Shown: one piece after another, positions 15,368-23,556 of the stretch
Layout: the number at the start of each line of letters is the position of its first letter
Numbering within the stretch: position 1 is the stretch's first letter
Assembly: GCF_000466745.1 (NCBI RefSeq)
Contig: NZ_ANNI01000003.1
Coordinates: 558,001 to 622,000 of the forward strand
DNA: 64,000 nt
Source of the DNA: Campylobacter concisus ATCC 51562
GTDB lineage: Bacteria; Campylobacterota; Campylobacteria; Campylobacterales; Campylobacteraceae
Reading direction: 5' to 3'
Notes under the pieces: model-generated
What the model saw: the letters and a program-made list of their open reading frames with translations, nothing else
What the model was told of the DNA's origin: nothing
Database searches by the model: none
Program-made: the position numbers and the translations under genes

Positions 15368-16579
15368 TTAGACTTCGTATCTTTCTCCTGGCTTCATTTC
15401 GATTATCTCCCACGGCAAGCCCTGCTTATTTAGCTCGTCCATGAAAGGCTTGGCGTCGAAATTTTCCATGTTAAAGACGCCTTTCCCGCTCCAGATACCC
15501 TTTGCGACCATCATCGAGCCGATCATCGCAGGCACGCCCGTCGTGTAGCTTACGGCCTGCGCGCCCGTCTCGGCGTAGCAAGCCTCGTGGTCGCAGACGT
15601 TATAGATATAGACTTGACGCTCTTTGCCGTCTTTTAGGCCGCGTATTACGCAGCCGATGTTGGTTTTGCCCTTCGTGCGAGGACCGAGGCTTGCAGGATC
15701 AGGTAGCAAGGTTTTTAGAAACTGTATCGGCACGATTTTTACGCCGTTGTGCTCGACCTCGTCAATGCGCAGCATGCCGACGTTTTCTAGGCATTTCATG
15801 TGAGTTAGGTAGCTCTGCCCGAACGTCATAAAAAAGCGGATTCGCTTTAGCCCTTTGATGTTTTTTACTAAGCTTTCAAGCTCCTCGTGATAGAGCAGGT
15901 AGCTATCTTTGACGCCGACTTTCGGGTAGTCCCATTTGAACATTATTTCCATCGGCCCCGTTTCTTTCCACTCGCCGCGCTCCCAGTAGCGGCCCTTTGC
16001 GCTCACTTCGCGCAGGTTGATTTCGGGGTTAAAATTCGTCGCGAACGGATATCCGTGATCGCCTGCGTTGCAGTCTAGGATGTCGATCTCGTGGATCTCG
16101 TCAAAGAGATTTTGCTGTGCGTAGGCGCAAAATACGTTCGTCACTCCCGGATCAAAGCCGCTTCCCAGTAGCGCCATCGTGTTTGCGGCTTTAAACTCGC
16201 CGTCCTTTGCCCACTGTAGCTTGTATTCAAATTTGGCGGTGTCGGGGTGCTCGTAGTTTGCGGTGTCGATGTATGGGATGCCGGCGCGAGAGCACGCGTC
16301 CATGAGGGTTAGGTCCTGATACGGCAGCGCGACGTTTAAAAGCAAATCGGCGCCCGTTTTTTTGATGAGCGCGACCACGGCATCGGTATCGTCCGCGTCG
16401 ATCTGGGCGGTGTCAATTTGCACGCCTAGGCGGTCTTTGATAAATTTAGCGATCGCGTCGCACTTGCTTTTGGTGCGGCTTGCAAGGGTGATCTTGCTAA
16501 AAACGTCCGAGTTCATTGCACATTTTACGGTCGCGACTTGGCTCACGCCGCCCGCGCCTATGATTAAGATATTTGACAT
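15368..16579 (-). CDS. Carboxynorspermidine dehydrogenase (saccharopine dehydrogenase family)
   Basis: 403-residue NADPH enzyme joining aspartate semialdehyde to a diamine (putrescine or diaminopropane), giving the carboxy-polyamine that NspC decarboxylates. The Rossmann motif IIGAGGVSQ at the N-terminus, LLNVALPYQD, GSGFDPGVTNVF and TNFNPEINLRE are characteristic of this saccharopine-dehydrogenase branch. The gene is intact but lies in G+C-rich DNA unlike nspC at 4564-5703, so the pathway genes are separated and differ in composition. The start ATG 16579 has AAGGAGCCC upstream. Confidence 0.9.
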   Translation of the reverse strand: MSNILIIGAGGVSQVATVKCAMNSDVFSKITLASRTKSKCDAIAKFIKDRLGVQIDTAQIDADDTDAVVALIKKTGADLLLNVALPYQDLTLMDACSRAGIPYIDTANYEHPDTAKFEYKLQWAKDGEFKAANTMALLGSGFDPGVTNVFCAYAQQNLFDEIHEIDILDCNAGDHGYPFATNFNPEINLREVSAKGRYWERGEWKETGPMEIMFKWDYPKVGVKDSYLLYHEELESLVKNIKGLKRIRFFMTFGQSYLTHMKCLENVGMLRIDEVEHNGVKIVPIQFLKTLLPDPASLGPRTKGKTNIGCVIRGLKDGKERQVYIYNVCDHEACYAETGAQAVSYTTGVPAMIGSMMVAKGIWSGKGVFNMENFDAKPFMDELNKQGLPWEIIEMKPGERYEV

Positions 16580-16671
16580 TTGGGCTCCTTAAATTTTCCT
16601 TCGATTTTATCTTTTTTTAGATACAATCCCGTTTAAATAATTATAAATTTAAAAATTTCAAAGGATTATTG

Positions 16672-18069
16672 ATGAAAGTAAGCCTGAAAAATGTTGGAAT
16701 GCTTGATGAGGCAAATTTTGAGGTAGGCAATCTAACTATTATATGTGGTGAAAATAATACAGGCAAAACTTACGCTACTTACAGTTTGTATGGCTATTTA
16801 GACTATATGCGCAATATACGAGAGGTACCTTATTATAGAGCTAGAGGGGATATTTCTGATAATGTAGAACATGATGATATACAAGAAATAAAACTTACAT
16901 ATAATAAAATCAAAGAACGATTACAAAAACACATGTTAAACAAGTCAAAAATGTACGAAGAATATTTTTTAATTGGAGTTATGGCTGGAAAAGAAGATGA
17001 CTTTGCAAATTTAGAATTTAATGTTGAAATCTCAATTTCAATGGATGAAATAAAAGACGCCATTAATGTATTTTTAATATCAGATAATTTATTGGTAAGG
17101 GCAAAAAGAAGGTTTGAACATATTCTATATGATGATGGACTTATAATAAAACCCATAAATGGTATTATTGGTAAAAGATATATTGCTGACTACATGAATC
17201 TTTTATCTGACGCTTTACTACATATAATTTTAAGAAATAATTTTATTTTGAGCGTTGAAAGGACTGGTGCATCAATTTTTCAAGAAGAACTCGACTTTAC
17301 AAAAATAGCAAAATTGGAAACTTTAAAAAGAATGGCAAGAGATGAAGATGTTGATGTATTTGAAATATTAGATGAAAAAAAACAACTATACCCAAAGCCG
17401 GTTAGAGACAATATTAATTTTATAAGAAGCTTAAAACAACTATCTAAAAAAGATAGTTGTTTTAAAGAGGACAATAGCAAGAATCAAGAAATCCTGAAGG
17501 TGTTAAGCAATTTAGTTGGAGGTAAATATAAGGTTACAGATATAGGAATTTTATTTCAACCTAAAAAATCAAGAAAAGGTTACAATATAGAGATAGCTTC
17601 TAGCTCAGTTAGATCTCTTTTGATGTTAAATTTCTATATTCTTAATACGGCCAGCAAGAAAGACATCCTTATGATCGATGAGCCTGAATTAAATCTACAT
17701 CCGAATAATCAAATTTTAGTCGCTAGGCTTTTGGTATTACTTGCAAATGCGGGCATAAAAGTGTTTATCACAACTCATAGTGATTATATTGTTCGTGAAA
17801 TAAGTAATTGTGTAATGCTTGGAAGTTTAACTGACGACCAGATAGATAAGTTTAAAAATAAAGGTTATACAAAAGAGTACAAAATTAACCATCAAAAAGT
17901 AAAAGCATATTTGGCAGAGAATAAAAAAGGTAAAAACATTTTGAGTAGTGTTGATATCAATGAACGCGGAATTTTTATGAATACTTTTGATTCTCCAATA
18001 GATACACAAAATGAAAATCAAAGCTTAATTTTTGCTGCACTTTTAGAGAGTAACAAAAATGACAAATAA
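16672..18069 (+). CDS. AAA-family ATPase (AAA15/21, OLD-like), candidate defence protein
   Basis: 465 residues. It opens with MKVSLKNVGM and Walker A CGENNTGKT (25-33), the layout of SMC/RecF-like ATPases of the AAA15/AAA21 type. A helical insertion (about 60-290) is followed by a signature-like SSSVRSLL (near 306), Walker B DILMIDEPELNLHP (332-345) and THSD (368-371). No TOPRIM domain is visible, unlike OLD nucleases. The start is ATG 16672, with AAAGGA upstream. Base use is markedly A/T-rich next to the G+C-rich block. It overlaps the next gene by 11 bases. Such ATPase-plus-effector pairs are common in phage defence; the specific system was not recognised. Confidence 0.8.
   Translation: MKVSLKNVGMLDEANFEVGNLTIICGENNTGKTYATYSLYGYLDYMRNIREVPYYRARGDISDNVEHDDIQEIKLTYNKIKERLQKHMLNKSKMYEEYFLIGVMAGKEDDFANLEFNVEISISMDEIKDAINVFLISDNLLVRAKRRFEHILYDDGLIIKPINGIIGKRYIADYMNLLSDALLHIILRNNFILSVERTGASIFQEELDFTKIAKLETLKRMARDEDVDVFEILDEKKQLYPKPVRDNINFIRSLKQLSKKDSCFKEDNSKNQEILKVLSNLVGGKYKVTDIGILFQPKKSRKGYNIEIASSSVRSLLMLNFYILNTASKKDILMIDEPELNLHPNNQILVARLLVLLANAGIKVFITTHSDYIVREISNCVMLGSLTDDQIDKFKNKGYTKEYKINHQKVKAYLAENKKGKNILSSVDINERGIFMNTFDSPIDTQNENQSLIFAALLESNKNDK
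17431..17465. repeat. 15-bp perfect hairpin inside the ATPase gene
   Basis: TTAAAACAACTATCT, a 5-A spacer, then AGATAGTTGTTTTAA: an uninterrupted 15-bp inverted repeat in coding sequence for residues about 254-265 (LKQLSKKDSCFK). It is not followed by a T-run, so it is not an ordinary terminator. See findings. Confidence 0.85.
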
Positions 18070-18622
18070 AAATTTAAAAGATTTTTGGGAAGCTATTTGT
18101 GATGATTTAAAAATTAAACCTCACGGGAATTTATTTAAAATAACAGAGGAAAAAAAAGAAAGTCCCATTAAAGAAATAAATTTCACATTTAAAAATAAAG
18201 ACGATGTTTTAATACTGCGACAAAAAGAGAAAACTCATACTATTAAGTTTTTTAAAGGAAATAGTGTTTCAACCGATTCGCATTGTGATTTTATAGTATT
18301 TTTAAAAATAAACGATGGTTTAAGAATATGTTTTTGTGAAATTAAACCAAGTGTTGAATACATAGATAAAGCCGTTTTACAGTTAAAGTCTTCAAAGCTT
18401 TTCTTAGAGTATTTACTAAAATGCTATAGAGACTACTTCAATATTGACTGTTTTACTAAATTCAATTTAGATGATATCTCTAAAAAATATTATATTTATC
18501 CCAAGATTAATATATCCAGTAAAAAACCGGTTTGCTATTGTTCTGATATATTAATGGAAGCAGTTAGTGCTGATAAAGATGGAATAGTTGATATTCCTAA
18601 TGGCTATTCGTTTTTTAAATAG
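18059..18622 (+). CDS. Small protein with PD-(D/E)XK-like nuclease pattern, partner of the ATPase
   Basis: 187 residues with no family recognised by eye. The central region reads SHCDFIVF, a turn, then RICFCEIK, giving Asp77, Glu94 and Lys96 on two adjacent strands, followed by a helix with Gln108 (AVLQLKSS). This D-x(16)-E-x-K arrangement and the following helix are what a PD-(D/E)XK nuclease core looks like. The start overlaps the ATPase gene by 11 bases, indicating coupled expression. The composition is equally A/T-rich. The inferred role is effector of a two-gene defence system. A non-nuclease role cannot be excluded. Confidence 0.6.
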   Translation: MTNKNLKDFWEAICDDLKIKPHGNLFKITEEKKESPIKEINFTFKNKDDVLILRQKEKTHTIKFFKGNSVSTDSHCDFIVFLKINDGLRICFCEIKPSVEYIDKAVLQLKSSKLFLEYLLKCYRDYFNIDCFTKFNLDDISKKYYIYPKINISSKKPVCYCSDILMEAVSADKDGIVDIPNGYSFFK

Positions 18623-18692
18623 TTAAAGTTGGTATTACAGTCAATATTGTTGTCCAAATTTACTGCTAAATGTTAAGATTAAATGTAAAAAG

Positions 18693-19415
18693 ATGAAGAA
18701 AATTTTTCTATTTTTAGCGCCTATTTGCCTCTTTGCAAGTAGCTGTGACGAGCTAATACAAGAGAGTGTGAGGGAGTTTTATAAAAGCGATAGAAATTTG
18801 GAGAGAGCCATAAATTTAGCCGAGCAAGCGACTGATGTCTGCTTAAAAGAGGGCAACACCGAGCAGGCGATCACTTCGCTCATAAATAGCACTAGCATTT
18901 GCATGGTAAATAAAGAGCCACAAAAGGCGTTAGAGCTCTCACAAAGAGCCCTAGAGCTTGCGGCAAACGTTAGAGACAAGCTGCTACTAGCTCGCTCTTA
19001 TCATAGCCTAGGTGCGGCACAAAAGGCGCTAGGCAGATACGACGAAGCACTTGCTAATTTTCAAGAAGCTCTAAAAATTTATGACAACGCGCCAAATGCC
19101 CCAATGAACGACGAACTCATCTGTATAAAAGGCATCGCTAGCGCCTACTACCTAAAAAACGACTTTGACAAAGCCCACGAAAACCACCTTTTAGCGCTAA
19201 ATTTACTTGATATCACGCCGGAGTTAAGCGGCAACGAGCTTGTGCGATCAGAGCTTTTAGTAGAGCTTGCTAACGACCTAGCAAAGCTTAATCAAAAGGA
19301 CGAAGCTACCCAAAACTACAAAAAAGTGCTTGAAATTTTAAATGGAAAAGAGCAAAATCCTCGCGCACGGGATCTTTTAGAGAGAGCTAACAAAGGGCTA
19401 AATGGGCTTAACTAA
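18693..19415 (+). CDS. Periplasmic tetratricopeptide-repeat protein
   Basis: 240 residues with a Sec signal (MKKIFLFLAPICLFASSC); the Cys19 context FASSC is only a marginal lipobox. The body consists of TPR helices, with consensus pieces such as ALGRYDEALANFQEALKIYD (about 111-130), FDKAHENHLLAL and EATQNYKKVLEIL. It is presumably a scaffold for protein contacts in the periplasm; partner unknown. It runs tail-to-tail with rdgB, overlapping by 8 bases. Confidence 0.8.
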   Translation: MKKIFLFLAPICLFASSCDELIQESVREFYKSDRNLERAINLAEQATDVCLKEGNTEQAITSLINSTSICMVNKEPQKALELSQRALELAANVRDKLLLARSYHSLGAAQKALGRYDEALANFQEALKIYDNAPNAPMNDELICIKGIASAYYLKNDFDKAHENHLLALNLLDITPELSGNELVRSELLVELANDLAKLNQKDEATQNYKKVLEILNGKEQNPRARDLLERANKGLNGLN

Positions 19416-20049
19416 AGTTTTTCTTTAGACTTTTTAGCACGAAATTTGCAAGCTCAAGTCCCTTTGAGCGGTGAGAAATTTCAAGCTTTGTCTCATTATC
19501 TAGCTCGCCAAGTGTCTTGTTAAAGCCATTTGGGATAAAAAGTGCGTCGTAACCAAAGCCATTTGTACCCCTCTCCTCGTTTATCGCTTCGCCGTACATG
19601 AAGCCGTGCGTCGTGTAGTCGCCAAATTTTGAGCTAATAGCGATACAGGCGGTGTAGTGAGCTGGTGAGCTCTCTAAATTTAGCGCCTTTAGCTTGCTAA
19701 TTAACTTTGCTCTGTTGTTTGCGTCATCTGCGTTCTTGCCGCATACCTTGCCATTTTCATCAAGGTCAAAATAGCGCGCAGAGTAGATCCCGGGCTCGCC
19801 ACCAAGTGCATCCACACTAATGCCACTATCATCGCTAAGTGCAATAAATTCGCCCTCAAGCCCCTGCCCTTTAAGCTTTGCAAAGACGGCTCTTGACTTT
19901 ATGAGTGCATTTTGCTGAAAAGTGCTGCCATCTTCAACGATCTCAAATGGCTTTACAACCTCGCTTAAGGCGTAAATTTCATAGCCTTTTAAATACTCTT
20001 TTATCTCTTTTACTTTGTCTAAATTTGACGTCGCAAGCACGATCTTCAT
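19408..20049 (-). CDS. rdgB: Non-canonical purine NTP pyrophosphatase (RdgB/HAM1)
   Basis: Hydrolyses ITP, dITP and XTP to monophosphates, keeping deaminated purines out of nucleic acids. 213 residues with the N-terminal ATSNLDKVKEI (5-15), ALSDDSGISVDALGGEPGIYSAR (catalytic Asp pair region), GFGYDALF and EISHRSKGL, all family hallmarks. ATG start at 20049. Confidence 0.93.
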   Translation of the reverse strand: MKIVLATSNLDKVKEIKEYLKGYEIYALSEVVKPFEIVEDGSTFQQNALIKSRAVFAKLKGQGLEGEFIALSDDSGISVDALGGEPGIYSARYFDLDENGKVCGKNADDANNRAKLISKLKALNLESSPAHYTACIAISSKFGDYTTHGFMYGEAINEERGTNGFGYDALFIPNGFNKTLGELDNETKLEISHRSKGLELANFVLKSLKKNFS

Positions 20050-20162
20050 TGCAAGAGCTCCTTGATTTTTGGGCGTATTTTACAAAAAAGTAGATTAAAT
20101 TTTTAAATTTAAATTAGCGTTAAAATGATAAACTTAGTCCTTTTAAAAATAAGGAAAATTTT

Positions 20163-21464
20163 ATGTTAAAAAGCGTTTTACCACTATCTTTTATCATAGC
20201 AAGCAGATTTTTAGGTCTTTTTATAGTTTTGCCAGTGCTTAGCCTTTATGCCTTAAATTTACGCGGAGCAAACGAGTTTTTAGTAGGGCTAATAGTAGGC
20301 GTCTATGCGATCTCACAGATGATATTTCAAGTACCTTTTGGAGCACTCTCTGATAGGATAGGACGCAAAAAAACATTAACGATCGGACTTTTGGTTTTTA
20401 TCATCGGCTCAATAATTTGTGCACATACAAGCGATATTTTTACCATGCTATTTGGTAGATTTTTACAAGGCGTAGGTGCTATCGGAGCAGTTGCAACTGC
20501 GATGATAAGTGACTATATAACAGAAGAAAAACGCTCAAAAGCTATGGCGATAATGGGCGCTTTTATAGGACTTAGTTTCACACTTTCTATGGTGCTTGGG
20601 CCACTTCTTGCCAAAGACTACGGACTTTCAAGTCTCTTTTATCTAAGCGCCGCTCTTAGCCTACTTTGCATTGTACTTCTTTATACAGTTGTGCCAAAAG
20701 AGATAAAAGTGAGTGCCAAAAGTGAAAAAGTGCCATTTGGTAAGCTGTTTTTACAAAAAGACTACATGATCATAAATTTCACCTCTTTTATGCAAAAGAT
20801 GCTAGCAAGTATCGCATTTTTGGTGATCCCTATCGTTTTGGTAAAAGAGTATGGTTACGAAAGTAGCGAGCTTTACAAGGTCTATACACTTGGCGCCGTG
20901 CTTGGCTTTTTGGCTATGGGGCTAGCTGGCGCCCTTGGCGATGGCAAGGGACTTAGCAAGGTCATCTTGATAGCTGGTACGCTGCTTTTTGCTCTAACCT
21001 ACACCATTTTTGCCATTAGTTTTACACTTTTTATCTTCGTTTTGGGAGTTGCTATATTTTTTATAGGATTTAACCTTCACGAGCCCATTATGCAATCAAC
21101 TGCAACAAAATTTGTAAAATCCTCACAAAAAGGCTCAGCCCTTGGTGTATTTAATTCATTTGGCTATCTAGGAAGCTTTGTTGGAGGTGCATTTGGTGGG
21201 TATATCTTGCACGCCTTTGGCTTTAAAGTACTCGCCATTATCTGCGTGGTGCTTTGCGTGATCTGGCTTGTTTTACTCTTTAGCCTAAGCGATCCAAGAA
21301 TTTTTAAAAACATCTATCTAAGCCCTGAAGTAAGCTTAAATTTAGAGTTGCTAAATAGACAAAAAGGCGTGGTGGATTATTACAAAAACGAGAAAAATCA
21401 AGTGATAAAATTTGACTCTCGCCTAATAAGCGAGGCGGCTTTAAAAGAGAGTTTGAAGTTTTGA
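20163..21464 (+). CDS. MFS transporter, YajR-like
   Basis: 433-residue inner-membrane antiporter with 12 predicted helices. Motif A, FGALSDRIGRKKT, follows helix 2, and GRFLQGVGAIGAVATAM is in helix 4. A soluble tail (about 375-433; KGVVDYYKNEKNQVIKFD) resembles the small C-terminal domain of YajR-type transporters. Probably a proton-driven drug or metabolite exporter; substrate unknown. The RBS AAGGA precedes the ATG. The stop overlaps the next gene by 4 bases (TTGA). Confidence 0.85.
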   Translation: MLKSVLPLSFIIASRFLGLFIVLPVLSLYALNLRGANEFLVGLIVGVYAISQMIFQVPFGALSDRIGRKKTLTIGLLVFIIGSIICAHTSDIFTMLFGRFLQGVGAIGAVATAMISDYITEEKRSKAMAIMGAFIGLSFTLSMVLGPLLAKDYGLSSLFYLSAALSLLCIVLLYTVVPKEIKVSAKSEKVPFGKLFLQKDYMIINFTSFMQKMLASIAFLVIPIVLVKEYGYESSELYKVYTLGAVLGFLAMGLAGALGDGKGLSKVILIAGTLLFALTYTIFAISFTLFIFVLGVAIFFIGFNLHEPIMQSTATKFVKSSQKGSALGVFNSFGYLGSFVGGAFGGYILHAFGFKVLAIICVVLCVIWLVLLFSLSDPRIFKNIYLSPEVSLNLELLNRQKGVVDYYKNEKNQVIKFDSRLISEAALKESLKF

Positions 21465-22597
21465 TCTACGACGTCATCATCATTGGCGCCGGTGCTAGTG
21501 GACTATTTTTAGGAGCAAATTTAAATGGTAAAAAGGTTGCCATCTTAGAAAAAAATAGTAGTGCTGGCAAAAAGATCCTAGCAAGCGGTGGAGGCAGATG
21601 CAACATCACAAACCGCTTTGTAAGCGCTAAAAACTATATTGGAGAGCAAAAATTTATAGAGCAAATTTTAAAAGTACTGACTCCAAATCAAGTTTTAAAA
21701 TTTTTTAGCGAGCTTAAATTTAGTGAGCAAAAGCAAAATCAATTTTTCTGCGATAGTGGTGCAAAGAGCGTCTTGAGCGTACTTTTAAAAAGGCAAAATG
21801 TAGATATTTTTTACAACAAAGAGGTTCTTGGCGCTAAAAAAGTAGATGAAATTTTTGAAATTTTGACAAAAGATGAAAAATTTAGAGCTAGAAATTTAGT
21901 CATCGCAAGTGGAGGATTAAGCTACAAAGCCCTTGGCGCAAGTGACATTGGTTATAAAATAGCAAATGATTTTGGCATTGAAACATCAACTCTTGCGCCT
22001 GCACTTGTTGGATTTAGCGTACAAAAAGATGAGTTTTGGCTTAAAGAACTTAGTGGCGTCAGCCTAAACGCAGACGTAAAGATAAATAGCAAAAACGAGA
22101 GCCATAAATTTAGTGGTAATCTGCTTTTTACACATAGGGGCATAAGCGGACCAGCAATACTAAACGCCTCGCTATTTTGGCAAAATGGGCGAATTTGCAT
22201 AAATTTTTTGCCCAAATTTAGTGAGAAAAATTTAATAAATGGTAAAAAGCAACTTAGTTCGGTTTTGCCCTTACCAAAGAGATTTGTGCTAGAATTTTTA
22301 AGAAATTTTGGCTTAAAAGATAGAGCTTTTTATGAATTTAGCGATGAAGAGAGACAAATCATAAAAAGGCTTTTTGCTTATGAATTTGCCCCAGCTGGGA
22401 CATTTGGCTTTGAAAGAGCGGAAGTTACAAAAGGTGGCGTAAAGAGTGAATTTTTAGATGAAAATTTACAAGCTTATAACGTTAAGGGACTTTATTTTGT
22501 TGGCGAAGTCTTGGACATCACTGGCATGCTTGGCGGATATAACTTACATTTTGCATTTGCAAGTGCTCTAAAGGTGGCTAGGGTCTTAAATCTATGA
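21461..22597 (+). CDS. BaiN/HI0933-family FAD-dependent oxidoreductase
   Basis: 378-residue flavoprotein of the YhiN/HI0933 family; physiological reaction not established. N-terminal dinucleotide motif IIGAGASGLFLG, then AGKKILASGGGRCNIT, characteristic of the family, and GEVLDITGMLGGYNLHFA near the C-terminus. The start is a TTG overlapping the MFS stop codon, so translation is probably coupled. A 246-base gap follows before the convergent HAD gene, with no gene seen in it. Confidence 0.87.
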   Translation: MIYDVIIIGAGASGLFLGANLNGKKVAILEKNSSAGKKILASGGGRCNITNRFVSAKNYIGEQKFIEQILKVLTPNQVLKFFSELKFSEQKQNQFFCDSGAKSVLSVLLKRQNVDIFYNKEVLGAKKVDEIFEILTKDEKFRARNLVIASGGLSYKALGASDIGYKIANDFGIETSTLAPALVGFSVQKDEFWLKELSGVSLNADVKINSKNESHKFSGNLLFTHRGISGPAILNASLFWQNGRICINFLPKFSEKNLINGKKQLSSVLPLPKRFVLEFLRNFGLKDRAFYEFSDEERQIIKRLFAYEFAPAGTFGFERAEVTKGGVKSEFLDENLQAYNVKGLYFVGEVLDITGMLGGYNLHFAFASALKVARVLNL

Positions 22598-22843
22598 TCT
22601 CCTAGAAGTTAGCTAATTTTTAGACAAATTTTCATATTTTAAATAAGATAAATTTACTATGAAAGCAAGTTTTTAAGCAATTTATTTAGAGTAATTTAGA
22701 TGTTTAAAATTCATAATAAATACTTTAAAAAGATTTTATACCAAACAAAAGCAACGAATTTTGGAATAAATTTTATAGCCAAGCAAGCTAAACGTTAGGT
22801 TAAATTTACTTTAAAGGATAAGCAGTTTGGGGATATTAAATTA

Positions 22844-23482
22844 TCAAACCTCTTTTATAAAGCTAACAGCTTCAAATGGGTTTGAGAAAATATGTTTACT
22901 AAATTTCTCCAAATCACTCTTTTGACCATATCCACAAGTTAGACCTACGCCTGTAATAAAAGCAGCTTGTGCAGCCATTAGATCCATAATGGTGTCACCT
23001 AGCATAAATGCATTATTTTTATCTTTATTAAGTCTATATAAAGCCAAATTTATAGGCTCTGGATTTGGTTTTGGATTAGTAACATCATCTCTTCCAATAA
23101 CAGTTTTTATATATTTTATAACCCCTAAATGCTCAAGCAAGATAATAGAAAATTTTGAAGTTTTCGTAGTAACTATACCCACATCAGCAAAGCTACTTGC
23201 CTCCTTCAATGCTTCATTTGCATAATCTAAAAGTACCGTCTCATCAAGATAAATTTTTTCGTAGCAAGCTTTATACTCTTTTATATAGCTATCAATTAAA
23301 TTTTTGCTTGCACCAAGTCTTTCAAACATTATTTCAAGCGGATGACCAACCAAAGACTTTAATGCATTATGGTCTGGCTCTTTTTTACCATGAGACAAGA
23401 AAGCTCTATCAAATCCTTTTAAAATAGCAGAAGTTGAGTCAATAAGTGTACCGTCTAAATCAAAAAGTATGGTTTTGTTCAT
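22844..23482 (-). CDS. HAD-family hydrolase, phosphoglycolate-phosphatase-like
   Basis: 212 residues with the HAD nucleophile motif LFDLDGTLIDST (near 5-16), the T-containing motif II GIVTTKTSK, and the Lys/Asp motifs NPKPNPEPI and MLGDTIMDLMAAQAA. The cap is of the four-helix C1 type. This fits Gph-like phosphatases, but the family has many substrates. The second of two adjacent ATGs (23482) has better spacing from GGAG. It lies 74 bases downstream of the cadF-like gene, behind a strong terminator. Confidence 0.85.
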   Translation of the reverse strand: MNKTILFDLDGTLIDSTSAILKGFDRAFLSHGKKEPDHNALKSLVGHPLEIMFERLGASKNLIDSYIKEYKACYEKIYLDETVLLDYANEALKEASSFADVGIVTTKTSKFSIILLEHLGVIKYIKTVIGRDDVTNPKPNPEPINLALYRLNKDKNNAFMLGDTIMDLMAAQAAFITGVGLTCGYGQKSDLEKFSKHIFSNPFEAVSFIKEV

Positions 23483-23500
23483 CATTTTCTCCGTAGAAAT

Positions 23501-23529
23501 AAAAAAGGGCCTAGCCGAAGCTAAGCCCC
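23501..23529 (-). terminator. Strong UUCG-loop terminator of the cadF-like gene
   Basis: Minus-strand hairpin GGGCTTAGC - TTCG - GCTAGGCCC (nine pairs, one G-U) followed at once by six T. The stable UUCG tetraloop and T-run make this the clearest intrinsic terminator in the window. Confidence 0.92.
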
Positions 23530-23556
23530 TAAAAGAAGTAACTTTGAATAATAAGA

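Noticed and set aside
15502-16592. Several plus-strand ORFs opposite carboxynorspermidine dehydrogenase
   Set aside because: Arg/Ser-rich shadow translations of a G+C-rich coding region, with no RBS.
22598-22843. 246-base gap between the BaiN-like and HAD genes
   Set aside because: Convergent intergenic A/T-rich sequence; no RBS-supported ORF or clear hairpin found.
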